A stretch of 64,000 nt of DNA. Source: Limnohabitans sp. Hippo3. Lineage in GTDB: Bacteria; Pseudomonadota; Gammaproteobacteria; Burkholderiales; Burkholderiaceae_C. Where the stretch lies: contig NZ_NESF01000012.1 of NCBI RefSeq assembly GCF_003063665.1, forward strand, positions 42,048 to 106,047, written 5' to 3'. The position numbers and the translations under genes are program-made. Shown here piece after piece: positions 1 to 7,832 of this stretch (within the stretch, counting starts at the first letter, position 1; every line of letters starts with the position of its first letter). The notes under the pieces are model-generated. The model worked only from the letters and a program-made list of their open reading frames with translations, made no database searches and was not told the origin of the DNA.

Positions 1-790
1 GGCGCTCCAGACTTTCGTCGTAGCGGCCAGCTTCGAAACGCTCGTTGCCAAAGTACTTGACGGTCTCGTAATTCAACAACGAATCGATGGCGCGGGTGTG
101 CGCGGCCGAGTCGAACTCGTTGGCCTGCTTGCGAAACTGCGTGCGCCATTCGGTCACACGGACGGTGAAAAAGATGTACAAGGCCAAGGCCAGCAGCGTG
201 ATGCCCGCGAACCAGGCGTCAAACTTGACCGCCAGAATCGTCAGCACCAGCCCCACTTCGATCAACGTGGGGATGATGCTGTAGAGCGAATACGAAATCA
301 GCGACTCGATGCCGCGCACGCCGCGTTCGATGTCGCGCGTCATGCCACCGGTTTGCCGTGCCAAATGAAAGCGCAGGCTCAGGGCATGCAGGTGCTCGAA
401 GGTTTGCAAAGCAATGCTGCGTGATGCCCCTTGTGTGGCTTTGGCAAACACCAGCTCGCGCAATTCGGTGAATGCCGACGTCAGCAAACGCAAAGCACCA
501 TAACCCACCAGCAGCGCTACCGGCACCACCAACACCGCTTGCGGGTTGCCGGGCTTGAGGCTCATGGCGTCGACCAGCTCCTTGAGCAGCAAAGGCACGC
601 TCACGTTGGCCAGCTTGGCCGCCACCATCAAGCTCAGGGCGATGACCACACGCCATTTGTATTGCCACAAATAAGGCAGGAGGCGCGACAGGGTCTTCCA
701 ATCGCCACCCGCTGGCGGCTGAGTCGCCTGGCCGGCAGGATTGGGAGAATGAGGAGAAGCAGAGGCGGCAGTTTCGCCGTGGTGGCGCAT
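1..790 (-). CDS. Atm1/HMT-type ABC exporter, N-terminal part (gene runs off the window)
   Basis: Reading leftward from the ATG at 790, the frame stays open to the window edge and gives about 263 residues. After a Pro/Ala-rich leader it shows several hydrophobic spans typical of a type I ABC exporter membrane domain. Motifs include GGMTRDIERG and, near the edge, NYETVKYFGNE, which is the hallmark of mitochondrial Atm1/ABCB7-type exporters. The ATPase half lies outside the window. Bacterial relatives export glutathione-linked or metal-linked compounds across the inner membrane; the substrate here cannot be read. The next gene diverges from it after only about 40 bp. The family is firm; the exact start is less so because no clear ribosome binding site is visible. 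Confidence 0.85.
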   Translation of the reverse strand, partial: MRHHGETAASASPHSPNPAGQATQPPAGGDWKTLSRLLPYLWQYKWRVVIALSLMVAAKLANVSVPLLLKELVDAMSLKPGNPQAVLVVPVALLVGYGALRLLTSAFTELRELVFAKATQGASRSIALQTFEHLHALSLRFHLARQTGGMTRDIERGVRGIESLISYSLYSIIPTLIEVGLVLTILAVKFDAWFAGITLLALALYIFFTVRVTEWRTQFRKQANEFDSAAHTRAIDSLLNYETVKYFGNERFEAGRYDESLER

Positions 791-831
791 AAGGGACAAT
801 CCGGTTTTGATGTTAACCACCAATTGTGCCC

Positions 832-1242
832 ATGTCTGACGCCCCACATACGAACACCGTGGCTTTGCCCACCGACCAGGAGCTGGTGCTCAAGGTCATC
901 CCCATGCCCGCCGACTGCAATGCCAGTGGCGACATCTTCGGCGGCTGGGTCATGGCCCAGGTGGACTTGGCGGGTGCGGTGTTGCCTGCCCGGCGCGTGC
1001 GCGGTCGTATGGTGACCGTGGCAGTGAACGAGTTCATCTTCAAGCAGGCCGTCAAGGTGGGCGACATCCTGTCGTTTTTCTCGCGCATCGTGCGCGTGGG
1101 CCGCACCTCGGTCACCGTGAAAGTCGAGGTCTTTGCCGAACGCTTTCAGCTGCAGGGCCAGTACATCAAGGTCACCGAAGCGAACCTGACCTATGTGGCC
1201 GTGGACGACCAGGGCAAGCCCCGGCCCGTACCGGCCGAGTGA
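832..1242 (+). CDS. yciA: acyl-CoA thioesterase, YciA-like hotdog protein
   Basis: A 136-residue cytosolic protein when started at the ATG at 832; an in-frame GTG two codons earlier at 826 is possible. The hotdog-fold signature GDIFGGW lies at residues 33-39, followed by the helix MAQVDLAG, as in YciA and related acyl-CoA hydrolases that release CoA from short and medium acyl-CoAs. The length is normal for the family. It is transcribed divergently from the ABC exporter gene and ends 15 bp before a second, convergent thioesterase gene. The family call is secure; chain-length preference is unknown. Confidence 0.85.
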   Translation: MSDAPHTNTVALPTDQELVLKVIPMPADCNASGDIFGGWVMAQVDLAGAVLPARRVRGRMVTVAVNEFIFKQAVKVGDILSFFSRIVRVGRTSVTVKVEVFAERFQLQGQYIKVTEANLTYVAVDDQGKPRPVPAE

Positions 1243-1257
1243 TGGGGATGCTGGCGA

Positions 1258-1740
1258 TCAGGACACGATGTAAGCTGCTGCGCCCGTGGACATCAAGGTG
1301 CCATCGGGCCCGCAAAACTCCATGCGGGACGACCCGACCCGCGAGCCCACGCGCAGGGCGTTGGCAGTGATGGTGAAGTGCTCGCCGATGCCGGGGCGCA
1401 AATAATCCACCCGCAAATCGATGGTGCCCAGCTTGGCAAAGCGCTCCAGGCGTTTGGCGGGCGGCTCGTCCATGTGCTTGGCCGCCAGCGCTGCCATCAC
1501 GGCTGCGCTGCCGATGGCGTCCAGCACCGCGCTGATGACGCCGCCATGGATGCGGTTGTAGGCAAAGTGCCCCACCAATTCGGGCCGCATGTCGATGCGG
1601 GCCTCTACGCCCTCGGGCGTGACCTTGACGAGCTTCAAGCCCAAGGTTTGGTTGAAGACGATTTTTTCTTCGTAGATCTGGCGAAAACCCTCAATGTATT
1701 CGGGTTCCAGAACAACGGGGGAGGTTGTGCGATGGGGCAT
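1258..1740 (-). CDS. PaaI-type hotdog thioesterase
   Basis: A 160-residue single-domain protein. The segment FAYNRIHGGVISAVLD around residues 59-74 carries the HGG motif of the PaaI/4-hydroxybenzoyl-CoA-type thioesterases, and the later VDYLRP motif fits the same fold. These enzymes hydrolyse acyl- or aryl-CoA in the cytoplasm. It is convergent with the YciA-like gene, so two different hotdog hydrolases lie tail to tail. The start ATG at 1740 is the only good one. The substrate is unknown, and it could equally be named an uncharacterised thioesterase. Confidence 0.8.
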   Translation of the reverse strand: MPHRTTSPVVLEPEYIEGFRQIYEEKIVFNQTLGLKLVKVTPEGVEARIDMRPELVGHFAYNRIHGGVISAVLDAIGSAAVMAALAAKHMDEPPAKRLERFAKLGTIDLRVDYLRPGIGEHFTITANALRVGSRVGSSRMEFCGPDGTLMSTGAAAYIVS

Positions 1741-1787
1741 GTGGTGATTTTATCGATGCCCACATCAGCGACGACGGGCTGTATTTG

Positions 1788-1863
1788 CAGGTCGGGGGCT
1801 TCAGCCCCGACATGGGCCTAAGCCGAAGCCACACATGTCGGACCTGAAGGTGCCGACCTACGG
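1788..1863. repeat. two copies of dispersed palindromic repeat family 2
   Basis: Copy A at 1788-1814 contains GTCGGGG...CCCCGAC as a hairpin. Copy B at 1833-1863 is in the opposite orientation and reads, on the minus strand, GTAGGTCGGCACCTTCAGG followed by TCCGACATG. Copy B matches the unit at 18133-18162 over 30 bp with one difference. They sit in the gap between the PaaI-type thioesterase gene (which starts at 1740) and the enoyl-CoA hydratase gene (which ends at 1930). They look like REP-type elements. Confidence 0.7.
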
Positions 1864-1929
1864 AGAGATGCATGTCGGTGATTGAGAACCCCGACACTTG
1901 CATGCAAGCCGCCCATTGAAAATCAGGTC

Positions 1930-2694
1930 TTACAGCTTCGAAAAGTTGGGCTTTCGTTTTTCCATGAAAGCACCAAAGGCCTCTTTGGCGGCCGGTTCGC
2001 GCAGCATGCGGCCAAAACTTTGGCCTTCTTCGTCCATCTTTTGCAGCACTTCTTGCTGGCTGCCGCCCTTCATCAAGCGCTTGGTGGCGATCAGGGATGA
2101 CAAGGGCTTGGCGGCGAGCTTGCGGGCTTGCGCCTGCGCGTAGCCATTGACCTCGGTGGGCGGCACGACGCGGTTGACCAGGCCGACTTCTTGCGCCGCT
2201 TCGGCAAAAAACGGCTCGCCCATCAACAGGGCTTCGGCGGCGCGGTGGTAGCCGAACATGCGGGGCACCAGCAGGCTGGACGCTGCCTCTGGGCACAGGC
2301 CCAGGTTCACGAAAGGCATGGAAAAAGCCGCGTTGTCACCGGCATAGACCAGGTCGCAATGGAACAGCATGGTGGTGCCAATGCCCACCGCAGGGCCGGC
2401 CACGGCGGCGAGCAGCGGTTTTTCGAAGGTGGCAATGCCGCGCAAAAAACGGAACACGGGCGACTCTTGCGTGGTCGGCGGCTGGTTCAGAAAGTCGCCA
2501 ATGTCGTTGCCCGCGCTGAAGATGCTCTCATGCCCCTGGAACACGACCACCCGCACGGCGGTGTCGGCAGCAGCCTGGGCCAAGGCATCGGCCATGGCGG
2601 CGTACATGGCTGCGGTGATGGAGTTCTTTTTGTCCAGGCGGTTGAAGGTGATGGTCATCACCCCCGCGTCGGTGTGGTTCAGGATGTCAGACAT
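1930..2694 (-). CDS. enoyl-CoA hydratase/isomerase (crotonase) family protein
   Basis: A 254-residue crotonase-fold protein of normal length. The oxyanion-hole segments are SAGNDIGDF (about residues 60-68) and GPAVGIGTTML (100-110), and NLGLCPEAAS (130-139) supplies an acidic residue, E136. The other glutamate used by true hydratases (PEI in rat enoyl-CoA hydratase) appears to be replaced by a hydrophobic residue, which is more like the isomerase or PaaG-type subfamilies. Function in fatty-acid or aromatic acyl-CoA breakdown is inferred. It is the last gene of a leftward group that begins with the TetR gene and acyl-CoA dehydrogenase, but a hairpin separates it from the gene before. Confidence 0.85.
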   Translation of the reverse strand: MSDILNHTDAGVMTITFNRLDKKNSITAAMYAAMADALAQAAADTAVRVVVFQGHESIFSAGNDIGDFLNQPPTTQESPVFRFLRGIATFEKPLLAAVAGPAVGIGTTMLFHCDLVYAGDNAAFSMPFVNLGLCPEAASSLLVPRMFGYHRAAEALLMGEPFFAEAAQEVGLVNRVVPPTEVNGYAQAQARKLAAKPLSSLIATKRLMKGGSQQEVLQKMDEEGQSFGRMLREPAAKEAFGAFMEKRKPNFSKL

Positions 2695-2718
2695 GGTGCT
2701 TGCCTCAAAAATGGAAAG

Positions 2719-2736
2719 GCCGCCCCATGGGGCGGC
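2719..2736 (-). terminator. GC-rich hairpin between DUF2147 gene and enoyl-CoA hydratase gene
   Basis: The 18-bp perfect palindrome GCCGCCCCATGGGGCGGC lies downstream of the DUF2147 gene on the minus strand and is followed on that strand by a pyrimidine-rich CTTTCCATTTTT. This fits an intrinsic terminator or attenuator 24 bp before the next start codon. Confidence 0.5.
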
Positions 2737-2755
2737 TGTTTGGAATGTGAAAGGG

Positions 2756-3196
2756 TCAGGGGGCCTTGACCCACAACTGGTTACGCCAGAAGGGGCCCAG
2801 AAAACCGCGCACTTGCAGTTTCGCGCCCCCCTCGACCGGCGTCAGTCGCACGCGGTACAGCTTGCCCTCTTCCGGGTCGAGGATCTCACCGCCGTCCCAG
2901 TAGTCGTTACCGGCAGACTTTTTGACACCCCGGATGATTTCCATGCCCAAAATGGTCTGGTCTTTGCGGTCGTCCTTGCACAGGCCGCACTTGGCCGCTG
3001 GGTCGGCGTCCTTGCGCAGGATCTGGCTGACCTTGCCGCGCAGCAAGCCGCCCGCGTCTTCGATGGTGACCACGCTCTTGGTTTCACCGGTCTTGTCGTC
3101 AATCGTGTGCCAACGGCCCACCGGGCTGTTGGCCTGGGCTGCCACAGCCATACAGCCTAGGACGACCAGGGCGCTTGTGCGGAAAATGTTGTTCAT
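2756..3196 (-). CDS. secreted DUF2147 domain protein
   Basis: A 146-residue protein with a signal peptide (MNNIFRTSALVVLGCMAVAAQA, cleavage likely after residue 22). The mature part begins SPVGRWHTIDDKTGE and contains the DYWDGGEILDPEEGKLYRVR stretch typical of DUF2147, a small beta-rich periplasmic domain of unknown function. It starts 23 bp after the acyl-CoA dehydrogenase gene ends, so co-transcription is likely, although a role in acyl-CoA metabolism is not obvious for an exported protein. Two cysteines in CGLC could bind a metal or form a disulfide. Confidence 0.8.
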   Translation of the reverse strand: MNNIFRTSALVVLGCMAVAAQANSPVGRWHTIDDKTGETKSVVTIEDAGGLLRGKVSQILRKDADPAAKCGLCKDDRKDQTILGMEIIRGVKKSAGNDYWDGGEILDPEEGKLYRVRLTPVEGGAKLQVRGFLGPFWRNQLWVKAP

Positions 3197-3219
3197 GGTT
3201 CAACTCCTGAAGTTTCCGA

Positions 3220-5031
3220 TCATGCCAGCGCAGCGTCGGTGTCCATCAGCACATCGCTGCCCGCACGGATGCGGCGCATCAAGGTGGCGGTTTCGGGCAT
3301 CAGGCGGGTGAAGTAAAAACGCGCCGTCTGCAGCTTGGCCTGGTAGAACGGGTCGGGACGCTGTGCTTCTTCCTCGGCCTCGGCCAGCCTGGCCAGGGCG
3401 ATCTGCGCCGAGCGGGCCCAGAAGTAGCCCAGCACCAGGTGGCCCACCACGCGCAGATAATCCACCGCGGCCGCGCCCACTTCGTCGGCGTTGCTCATGG
3501 CTTTCATGCCCACTTCGCCCGTGAGTTGCGTGAGTTTTTGGCCCAAGTCGGCCAAGGGCTTGATGAATTCGCCCATGGCTTCGTTGGCCATTTCGGCTTT
3601 GACCAATTGCTCGACCAGTTTGCCGAACTTCTTGAGCGTGGCACCCTGGTTGCCCAGCACTTTGCGGCCCAGCAAGTCGAGCGACTGGATGGTGTTGGTG
3701 CCTTCGTAGATCATGTTGATGCGGGCGTCGCGCACAAACTGCTCCATGCCCCACTCTTTGATGTAGCCGTGGCCGCCAAACACCTGCTGGCAGGCTGAAG
3801 TGGCTTCCCAGGCGTTGTCGGTGGTGAAGGCTTTCACGATGGGCGTGAGCAGGGCCACGACTTCGGCGGCTTCGGCACGCACGGCTTCGTCGGGATGGTT
3901 GAGCTCTTTGTCGAGGAGCAAGGCGCAGTAGCAAGCGAGCGCACGGCCACCTTCGGCATAGGCCTTGGCGGTCATCAGCATGCGGCGCACATCGGGGTGC
4001 ACGATGATCGGATCGGCCGGTTTGCCGGGGGCCTTGACGCCGGTGAGCGAGCGCATTTGTACGCGGTCTTTGGCGTAGGCCAGGGCGTTTTGGTAAGCCA
4101 CTTCGGTCAGGCCCAGCGACTGGTTGCCCACGCCCAGGCGGGCAGCGTTCATCATCACGAACATCGCGGCCAAACCCTTGTTGGGCTGCCCCACCAGGGT
4201 GCCCACCGCTTCGTCGAGCACCATCTGGCAGGTGGCGTTGCCGTGGATGCCCATCTTGTGTTCCAGGCCACCGCAGTAAATGCCATTGCGCTCGCCCATT
4301 CTGCCGTCGGCGGCCACCTTGAACTTGGGCACGATGAACAGGCTGATGCCTTTGCTGCCGGGAGGCGCATCGGGCAAACGGGCCAGCACCAGATGCACGA
4401 TGTTGGGGGCCAGGTCGTGCTCGCCTGCGCTGATGAAAATCTTCTGGCCGCTGAGCTTGTAAGTGCCGTCGGCCTGCGGCTCGGCCTTGGTGCGCAGCAT
4501 GCCCAAGTCGGTGCCGCAATGCGGCTCGGTCAGGCACATGGTGCCGGTCCACTCGCCACTGGTCAGCTTGGGCAGGTACAGCGCTTTTTGCTCGGGCGTG
4601 CCGTGCGCGTGCAGGCACTCGTAGGCACCATGGCTCAAGCCCGGGTACATGGTCCAAGCCTGGTTGGCCGAGTTGAGCATTTCGTAAAAGCACTGGTTAA
4701 CCACAAAGGGCAGACCCTGACCACCGAACTCGGGGTCGCAGCTGAGCGATGGCCAGCCACCGGCCACGTACTGCTCATAAGCTGCCTTGAACCCATCGGG
4801 GGCTTTGACTTCGTGCGTGTCGCGGTTGAGCTGGCAGCCCTGGGTGTCGCCCGAGATGTTCAAAGGAAAGACCACTTCGGATGCGAACTTGCCGCCTTCT
4901 TCGAGCACAGCGTTGATGGTGTCCGCATCGGTCTCGGCATGCTTGGGCAAGGCCTTGAGTTCTGCACTCACATTGAGCAACTCGTGCAAGACAAACTGCA
5001 TGTCGCGAAGGGGGGGGTTGTAGACGGGCAT
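3220..5031 (-). CDS. long acyl-CoA dehydrogenase (DmdC/AcdA-like)
   Basis: A 603-residue flavoprotein, longer than the usual 380-400 residues because of extra N- and C-terminal segments, as in the DmdC/3-methylmercaptopropionyl-CoA dehydrogenase-like branch. MCLTEPHCGTDLG and the FGGHGYIKEWGMEQ / YEGTNTIQ segments are the usual FAD and active-site motifs; E443 in YEGT matches the catalytic base position of medium-chain enzymes. It oxidises an acyl-CoA to the 2-enoyl-CoA and passes electrons to ETF. It lies directly behind a TetR gene (gap about 46 bp) in the same direction. The natural acyl chain is not evident. Confidence 0.9.
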   Translation of the reverse strand: MPVYNPPLRDMQFVLHELLNVSAELKALPKHAETDADTINAVLEEGGKFASEVVFPLNISGDTQGCQLNRDTHEVKAPDGFKAAYEQYVAGGWPSLSCDPEFGGQGLPFVVNQCFYEMLNSANQAWTMYPGLSHGAYECLHAHGTPEQKALYLPKLTSGEWTGTMCLTEPHCGTDLGMLRTKAEPQADGTYKLSGQKIFISAGEHDLAPNIVHLVLARLPDAPPGSKGISLFIVPKFKVAADGRMGERNGIYCGGLEHKMGIHGNATCQMVLDEAVGTLVGQPNKGLAAMFVMMNAARLGVGNQSLGLTEVAYQNALAYAKDRVQMRSLTGVKAPGKPADPIIVHPDVRRMLMTAKAYAEGGRALACYCALLLDKELNHPDEAVRAEAAEVVALLTPIVKAFTTDNAWEATSACQQVFGGHGYIKEWGMEQFVRDARINMIYEGTNTIQSLDLLGRKVLGNQGATLKKFGKLVEQLVKAEMANEAMGEFIKPLADLGQKLTQLTGEVGMKAMSNADEVGAAAVDYLRVVGHLVLGYFWARSAQIALARLAEAEEEAQRPDPFYQAKLQTARFYFTRLMPETATLMRRIRAGSDVLMDTDAALA

Positions 5032-5077
5032 CGGAGGACTCCTTGAATCGGTGTGTCAGTGAAGATCTTGGGGGAAA

Positions 5078-5824
5078 TCAATCGTTCGCCGGCTTGCGGC
5101 GGGCTTTGGGCACGGCCACCAGCTTGGGCGACTTGGCCGCGCTGGCTGGCGCGGACTCGGGGGGTGTGCCTGGCCCTGCATAGCGGGCCAGAATGTGCTG
5201 AAAGCCTTGGCGGGCGCGGTCGGCTGCGTTCGGGTTGCGCAAAAAGCGGGCCTCGTAATGCAGCGCCAGAATCAGGCCATGGATTTCAAAAGCGATCTGG
5301 TGCGCGTCGGACGCACGGCTGAGTTGGCCCTCTTCCTGAGCCAGTTCAACGGCGCGGCGCAAGGCAGTTTGCCAAGTGGCCACCGAAGACGCCAGTGCAT
5401 CGCGCACGGGACCGGTGCGGTCGTCAAATTCCACCGCACCGCTGATGTAGATGCAACCCGAATCGATCTCGGCCGAGGTCTGCACCATCCAGTTGTCAAA
5501 CAGCGCCTGCAGACGTGGCACGCCACGGGGTTTTTGCATGGCCGCGTAAAACACCTCGGCCTCAAAACGGTCGTGGTATTCGCGGATGACAGAAATTTGC
5601 AGCTCTTCTCGCGAGCCGAAGTGGGCAAACACGCCCGACTTGCTCATGCCAGTGACTTCGGCCACTGCGCCAATCGACAAGCCCTCCAGACCAATCTGCG
5701 AGGCCAGGCCCAGGGCGGCGTCGATGATCACGGCCTTGGTTTGCTGGCCTTTGATGAGCACCCGCCGACCGGCTTCAGGCGCGGGCAATCTTTCGACTTT
5801 GGAGGGTTTTTTGGATTCGGTCAT
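5078..5824 (-). CDS. TetR family transcriptional regulator
   Basis: A 248-residue regulator when started at the ATG at 5824; an in-frame TTG three codons upstream is possible but has no support. The helix-turn-helix is seen as LSIGAVAEVTGMSKSGVFAHFGSREEL, about residues 47-73. The C-terminal ligand domain ends in a low-complexity Ala/Pro/Lys tail. It precedes the acyl-CoA dehydrogenase gene in the same direction, so it probably controls its own operon in response to an acyl-CoA or fatty acid. A perfect palindrome directly upstream is a candidate operator. The ligand is unknown. Confidence 0.88.
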   Translation of the reverse strand: MTESKKPSKVERLPAPEAGRRVLIKGQQTKAVIIDAALGLASQIGLEGLSIGAVAEVTGMSKSGVFAHFGSREELQISVIREYHDRFEAEVFYAAMQKPRGVPRLQALFDNWMVQTSAEIDSGCIYISGAVEFDDRTGPVRDALASSVATWQTALRRAVELAQEEGQLSRASDAHQIAFEIHGLILALHYEARFLRNPNAADRARQGFQHILARYAGPGTPPESAPASAAKSPKLVAVPKARRKPAND

Positions 5825-5836
5825 GGTGCACAAAAA

Positions 5837-5850
5837 AGAACGATCGTTCT
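5837..5850. promoter_or_regulatory. candidate TetR operator AGAACGATCGTTCT
   Basis: A perfect 14-bp palindrome lies 13 bp upstream of the TetR start codon, flanked by GTGCA (5826-5830) and TGCAC (5855-5859) arms almost symmetric around it. Size and position fit an autoregulatory TetR site. Confidence 0.55.
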
Positions 5851-5939
5851 ATTTTGCACGAAAATCAACCGAAAACACAAACCACCCCGCCGATCAAGGG
5901 TAAATCAGGAGCTGCGGCCCGGTGCAAGCGCCGAAGTCC

Positions 5940-6124
5940 TAGACCCCCGATCAAGTCGAGGGTGACGAGGTTTTTGTCATACCCGGCTTGACCGGGTATC
6001 CATCGGCACCGAAGGCATAGACCCCCGATCAGGTCGGGGGTGACGAGGTTTTGTCATACCCGGCTTGACCGGGTATCCATGGTCAACGAAGACATGGACC
6101 CCCGATCAAGTCGGGGGTGACGAG
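5940..6124. repeat. tandem array (about 2.4 copies) of a ~78-bp unit made of two family-1 palindromes
   Basis: Copies begin at about 5940, 6018 and 6095 (partial). Each unit has ACCCCCGATCAAGTCGGGGG plus TGACGAGG, then GTCATACCCGGCTTGACC and GGGTATCCAT, that is two different family-1 hairpins head to tail. Together with the leftover sequence from 5851 to 6165 this fills a gene-free gap of about 330 bp between the TetR gene and the FAH-family gene; apart from the operator and this array I see nothing else in it. Confidence 0.85.
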
Positions 6125-6165
6125 TTCATGCGAGTCGCGGGTGACTCACCGGCGTCTCAGAAGCA

Positions 6166-7029
6166 TCAAGCCTTGAAAGCCACAACCTTCTGGGTTTGCT
6201 CGCCCAGGCCTTCGATGCCCAGGTGCATCACGTCGCCGCGCTTCAAGAACACAGGCGCAGGCTTGCCGTCCTTCTTGACGCCCATGCCCACGCCGGGTGG
6301 TGTGCCTGTGGTGATGATGTCGCCCGGCTCCAGCGTCATGAACTGGCTCACGTAGCTGACCAGCTTGGCCACGCCAAAGATCATGGTCTTGGTGTTGCCA
6401 GTCTGGTAACGCACGCCGTTCACGTCGAGCCACATGCTAAGCGCCTGGGGGTTGGGCACTTCGTCGCGGGTGACCAGCCAGGGGCCCACGGGGCCGAAAG
6501 TGTCGCAGCCCTTGCCCTTGTCCCAGGTGGCGCCGCGCTCGAGCTGGTATTCACGCTCGCTCACGTCGTTGACCACGCAGTAACCGGCCACATGGTTGAG
6601 CGCATCCTTTTGCGACACATAGCGGGCACGGGTGCCGATGACGATGCCCAGTTCAACCTCCCAGTCGGTCTTCTTGGAGCCTTTGGGCAGCATGACATCG
6701 TCGTTCGCGCCCTGAATGCAGGAGATGGCCTTGGTGAACACAATGGGTTCGGCCGGGATGGGCATGTTCGACTCGGCAGCGTGGTCGGCGTAGTTCAGGC
6801 CAATGGCGATGAACTTGCTGGTGTAGGAGATGGGGGTGCCAAAGCGTTTTTTGCCACGCACCAAGGGGAGCTTGTCGGTTTTGACCTTGGCCAGTTTGGC
6901 CAGTGCCTTGTCATTCAGCACATCGGGCGAGATGTCTTTGACCACGCCGCTCAGGTCGCGCAAGCGGCCCTCGGCGTCGATCAGACCTGGTTTTTCTTTG
7001 CCGGGTTGGCCATAGCGAACGAGTTTCAT
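6166..7029 (-). CDS. fumarylacetoacetate hydrolase family protein, probable diketo-deoxy-aldonate hydrolase
   Basis: A 287-residue FAH-fold enzyme. GLNYADH (77-83), the metal ligands E124 and E126 in DWEVELG, D155 in VVNDVSE and the TGTPPGVGMG loop (241-250) are all present. The family hydrolyses C-C bonds of 2,4-diketo acids, or acts as a lyase on related acids. It closes a leftward run of two SDR genes and an acid-sugar dehydratase gene; this set matches the non-phosphorylated L-fucose/L-rhamnose type pathway, in which 2,4-diketo-3-deoxy-aldonate is cleaved to pyruvate and a hydroxy acid. That role is inference from context; fumarylpyruvate or ureidoglycolate activities are alternatives. 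Confidence 0.85.
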   Translation of the reverse strand: MKLVRYGQPGKEKPGLIDAEGRLRDLSGVVKDISPDVLNDKALAKLAKVKTDKLPLVRGKKRFGTPISYTSKFIAIGLNYADHAAESNMPIPAEPIVFTKAISCIQGANDDVMLPKGSKKTDWEVELGIVIGTRARYVSQKDALNHVAGYCVVNDVSEREYQLERGATWDKGKGCDTFGPVGPWLVTRDEVPNPQALSMWLDVNGVRYQTGNTKTMIFGVAKLVSYVSQFMTLEPGDIITTGTPPGVGMGVKKDGKPAPVFLKRGDVMHLGIEGLGEQTQKVVAFKA

Positions 7030-7054
7030 AGTTGCCTTTCAGTTTTCAAAAAAA

Positions 7055-7813
7055 TTAATACGTGGAGCGGCCACCGGACAGGTCAAAGACCGCGCCGGTG
7101 GAGAAGGAACAGTCTTCGGTGCTCAGCCAGGTCACCATGGCGGCGACTTCTTCGGGCTCGCCAAAGCGGGCCATCGGAATCTTGGAGAGCATGAACTGGA
7201 TGTGCTCGGGCGTCATTTGATCAAAGATCGCCGTCTTCACAGCCGCCGGGGTGACACAGTTCACGCGCACGCCCGTGTCGGCCAGTTCCTTGCCCAACGA
7301 TTTGGTCAGGCCAATGACCGCCGCCTTGCTCGCACTGTAAGCGCTGGCGTTGGGGTTGCCGTCCTTGCCCGCCACCGAGGCGATGTTGACGATGCGGCCG
7401 TAGTTGCGCGCCTTCATGTGGGCGCTGAGTTCGCGGCAGCAATGGAACAGGCCATGCACGTTCACATCGAACACCTGCTTCCACGCGTCCACCGGGTAGT
7501 CCCACACCTTGACATTGGGCCCCGTGATGCCCGCGCTGTTGACCAGCACGTCCACACCGGCCAAGGCCGTGGTTTGCGCGGTGGCATTCACCACCGAGGC
7601 GTGGTCGGCCACGTCCGCCTGCACCGTGTTGACCACGGCACCCAACTGCCCTTGGCGCAGCTGCTCAGCGGCTTTGGCCATGCCAGCTGCATCGCGGTCC
7701 CAGATGGTGACGCGTGCACCCGAAGCGAGCATGCGCTGCGCAATGGCAAAACCCAAACCGGTAGCACCACCGGTGATGACCGCGTGACGGCCTTTCATGT
7801 CGAGCAAGTTCAT
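7055..7813 (-). CDS. SDR family sugar(-acid) dehydrogenase
   Basis: A 252-residue classical short-chain dehydrogenase. The Rossmann motif TGGATGLG is at residues 14-21, NSAG at 92-95, and the catalytic S146, Y159 and K163 are in place. It sits between the FAH-family gene and a second SDR gene, with 25- and 19-bp gaps, as part of a leftward operon. In related clusters one SDR oxidises the free sugar or its lactone form and the other oxidises the 2-keto-3-deoxy acid. Which step this one performs cannot be read from the sequence; a 3-oxoacyl-ACP reductase label would be only generic. Confidence 0.82.
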   Translation of the reverse strand: MNLLDMKGRHAVITGGATGLGFAIAQRMLASGARVTIWDRDAAGMAKAAEQLRQGQLGAVVNTVQADVADHASVVNATAQTTALAGVDVLVNSAGITGPNVKVWDYPVDAWKQVFDVNVHGLFHCCRELSAHMKARNYGRIVNIASVAGKDGNPNASAYSASKAAVIGLTKSLGKELADTGVRVNCVTPAAVKTAIFDQMTPEHIQFMLSKIPMARFGEPEEVAAMVTWLSTEDCSFSTGAVFDLSGGRSTY

Positions 7814-7832
7814 GTGTGTCTTTCTGAAAAAA

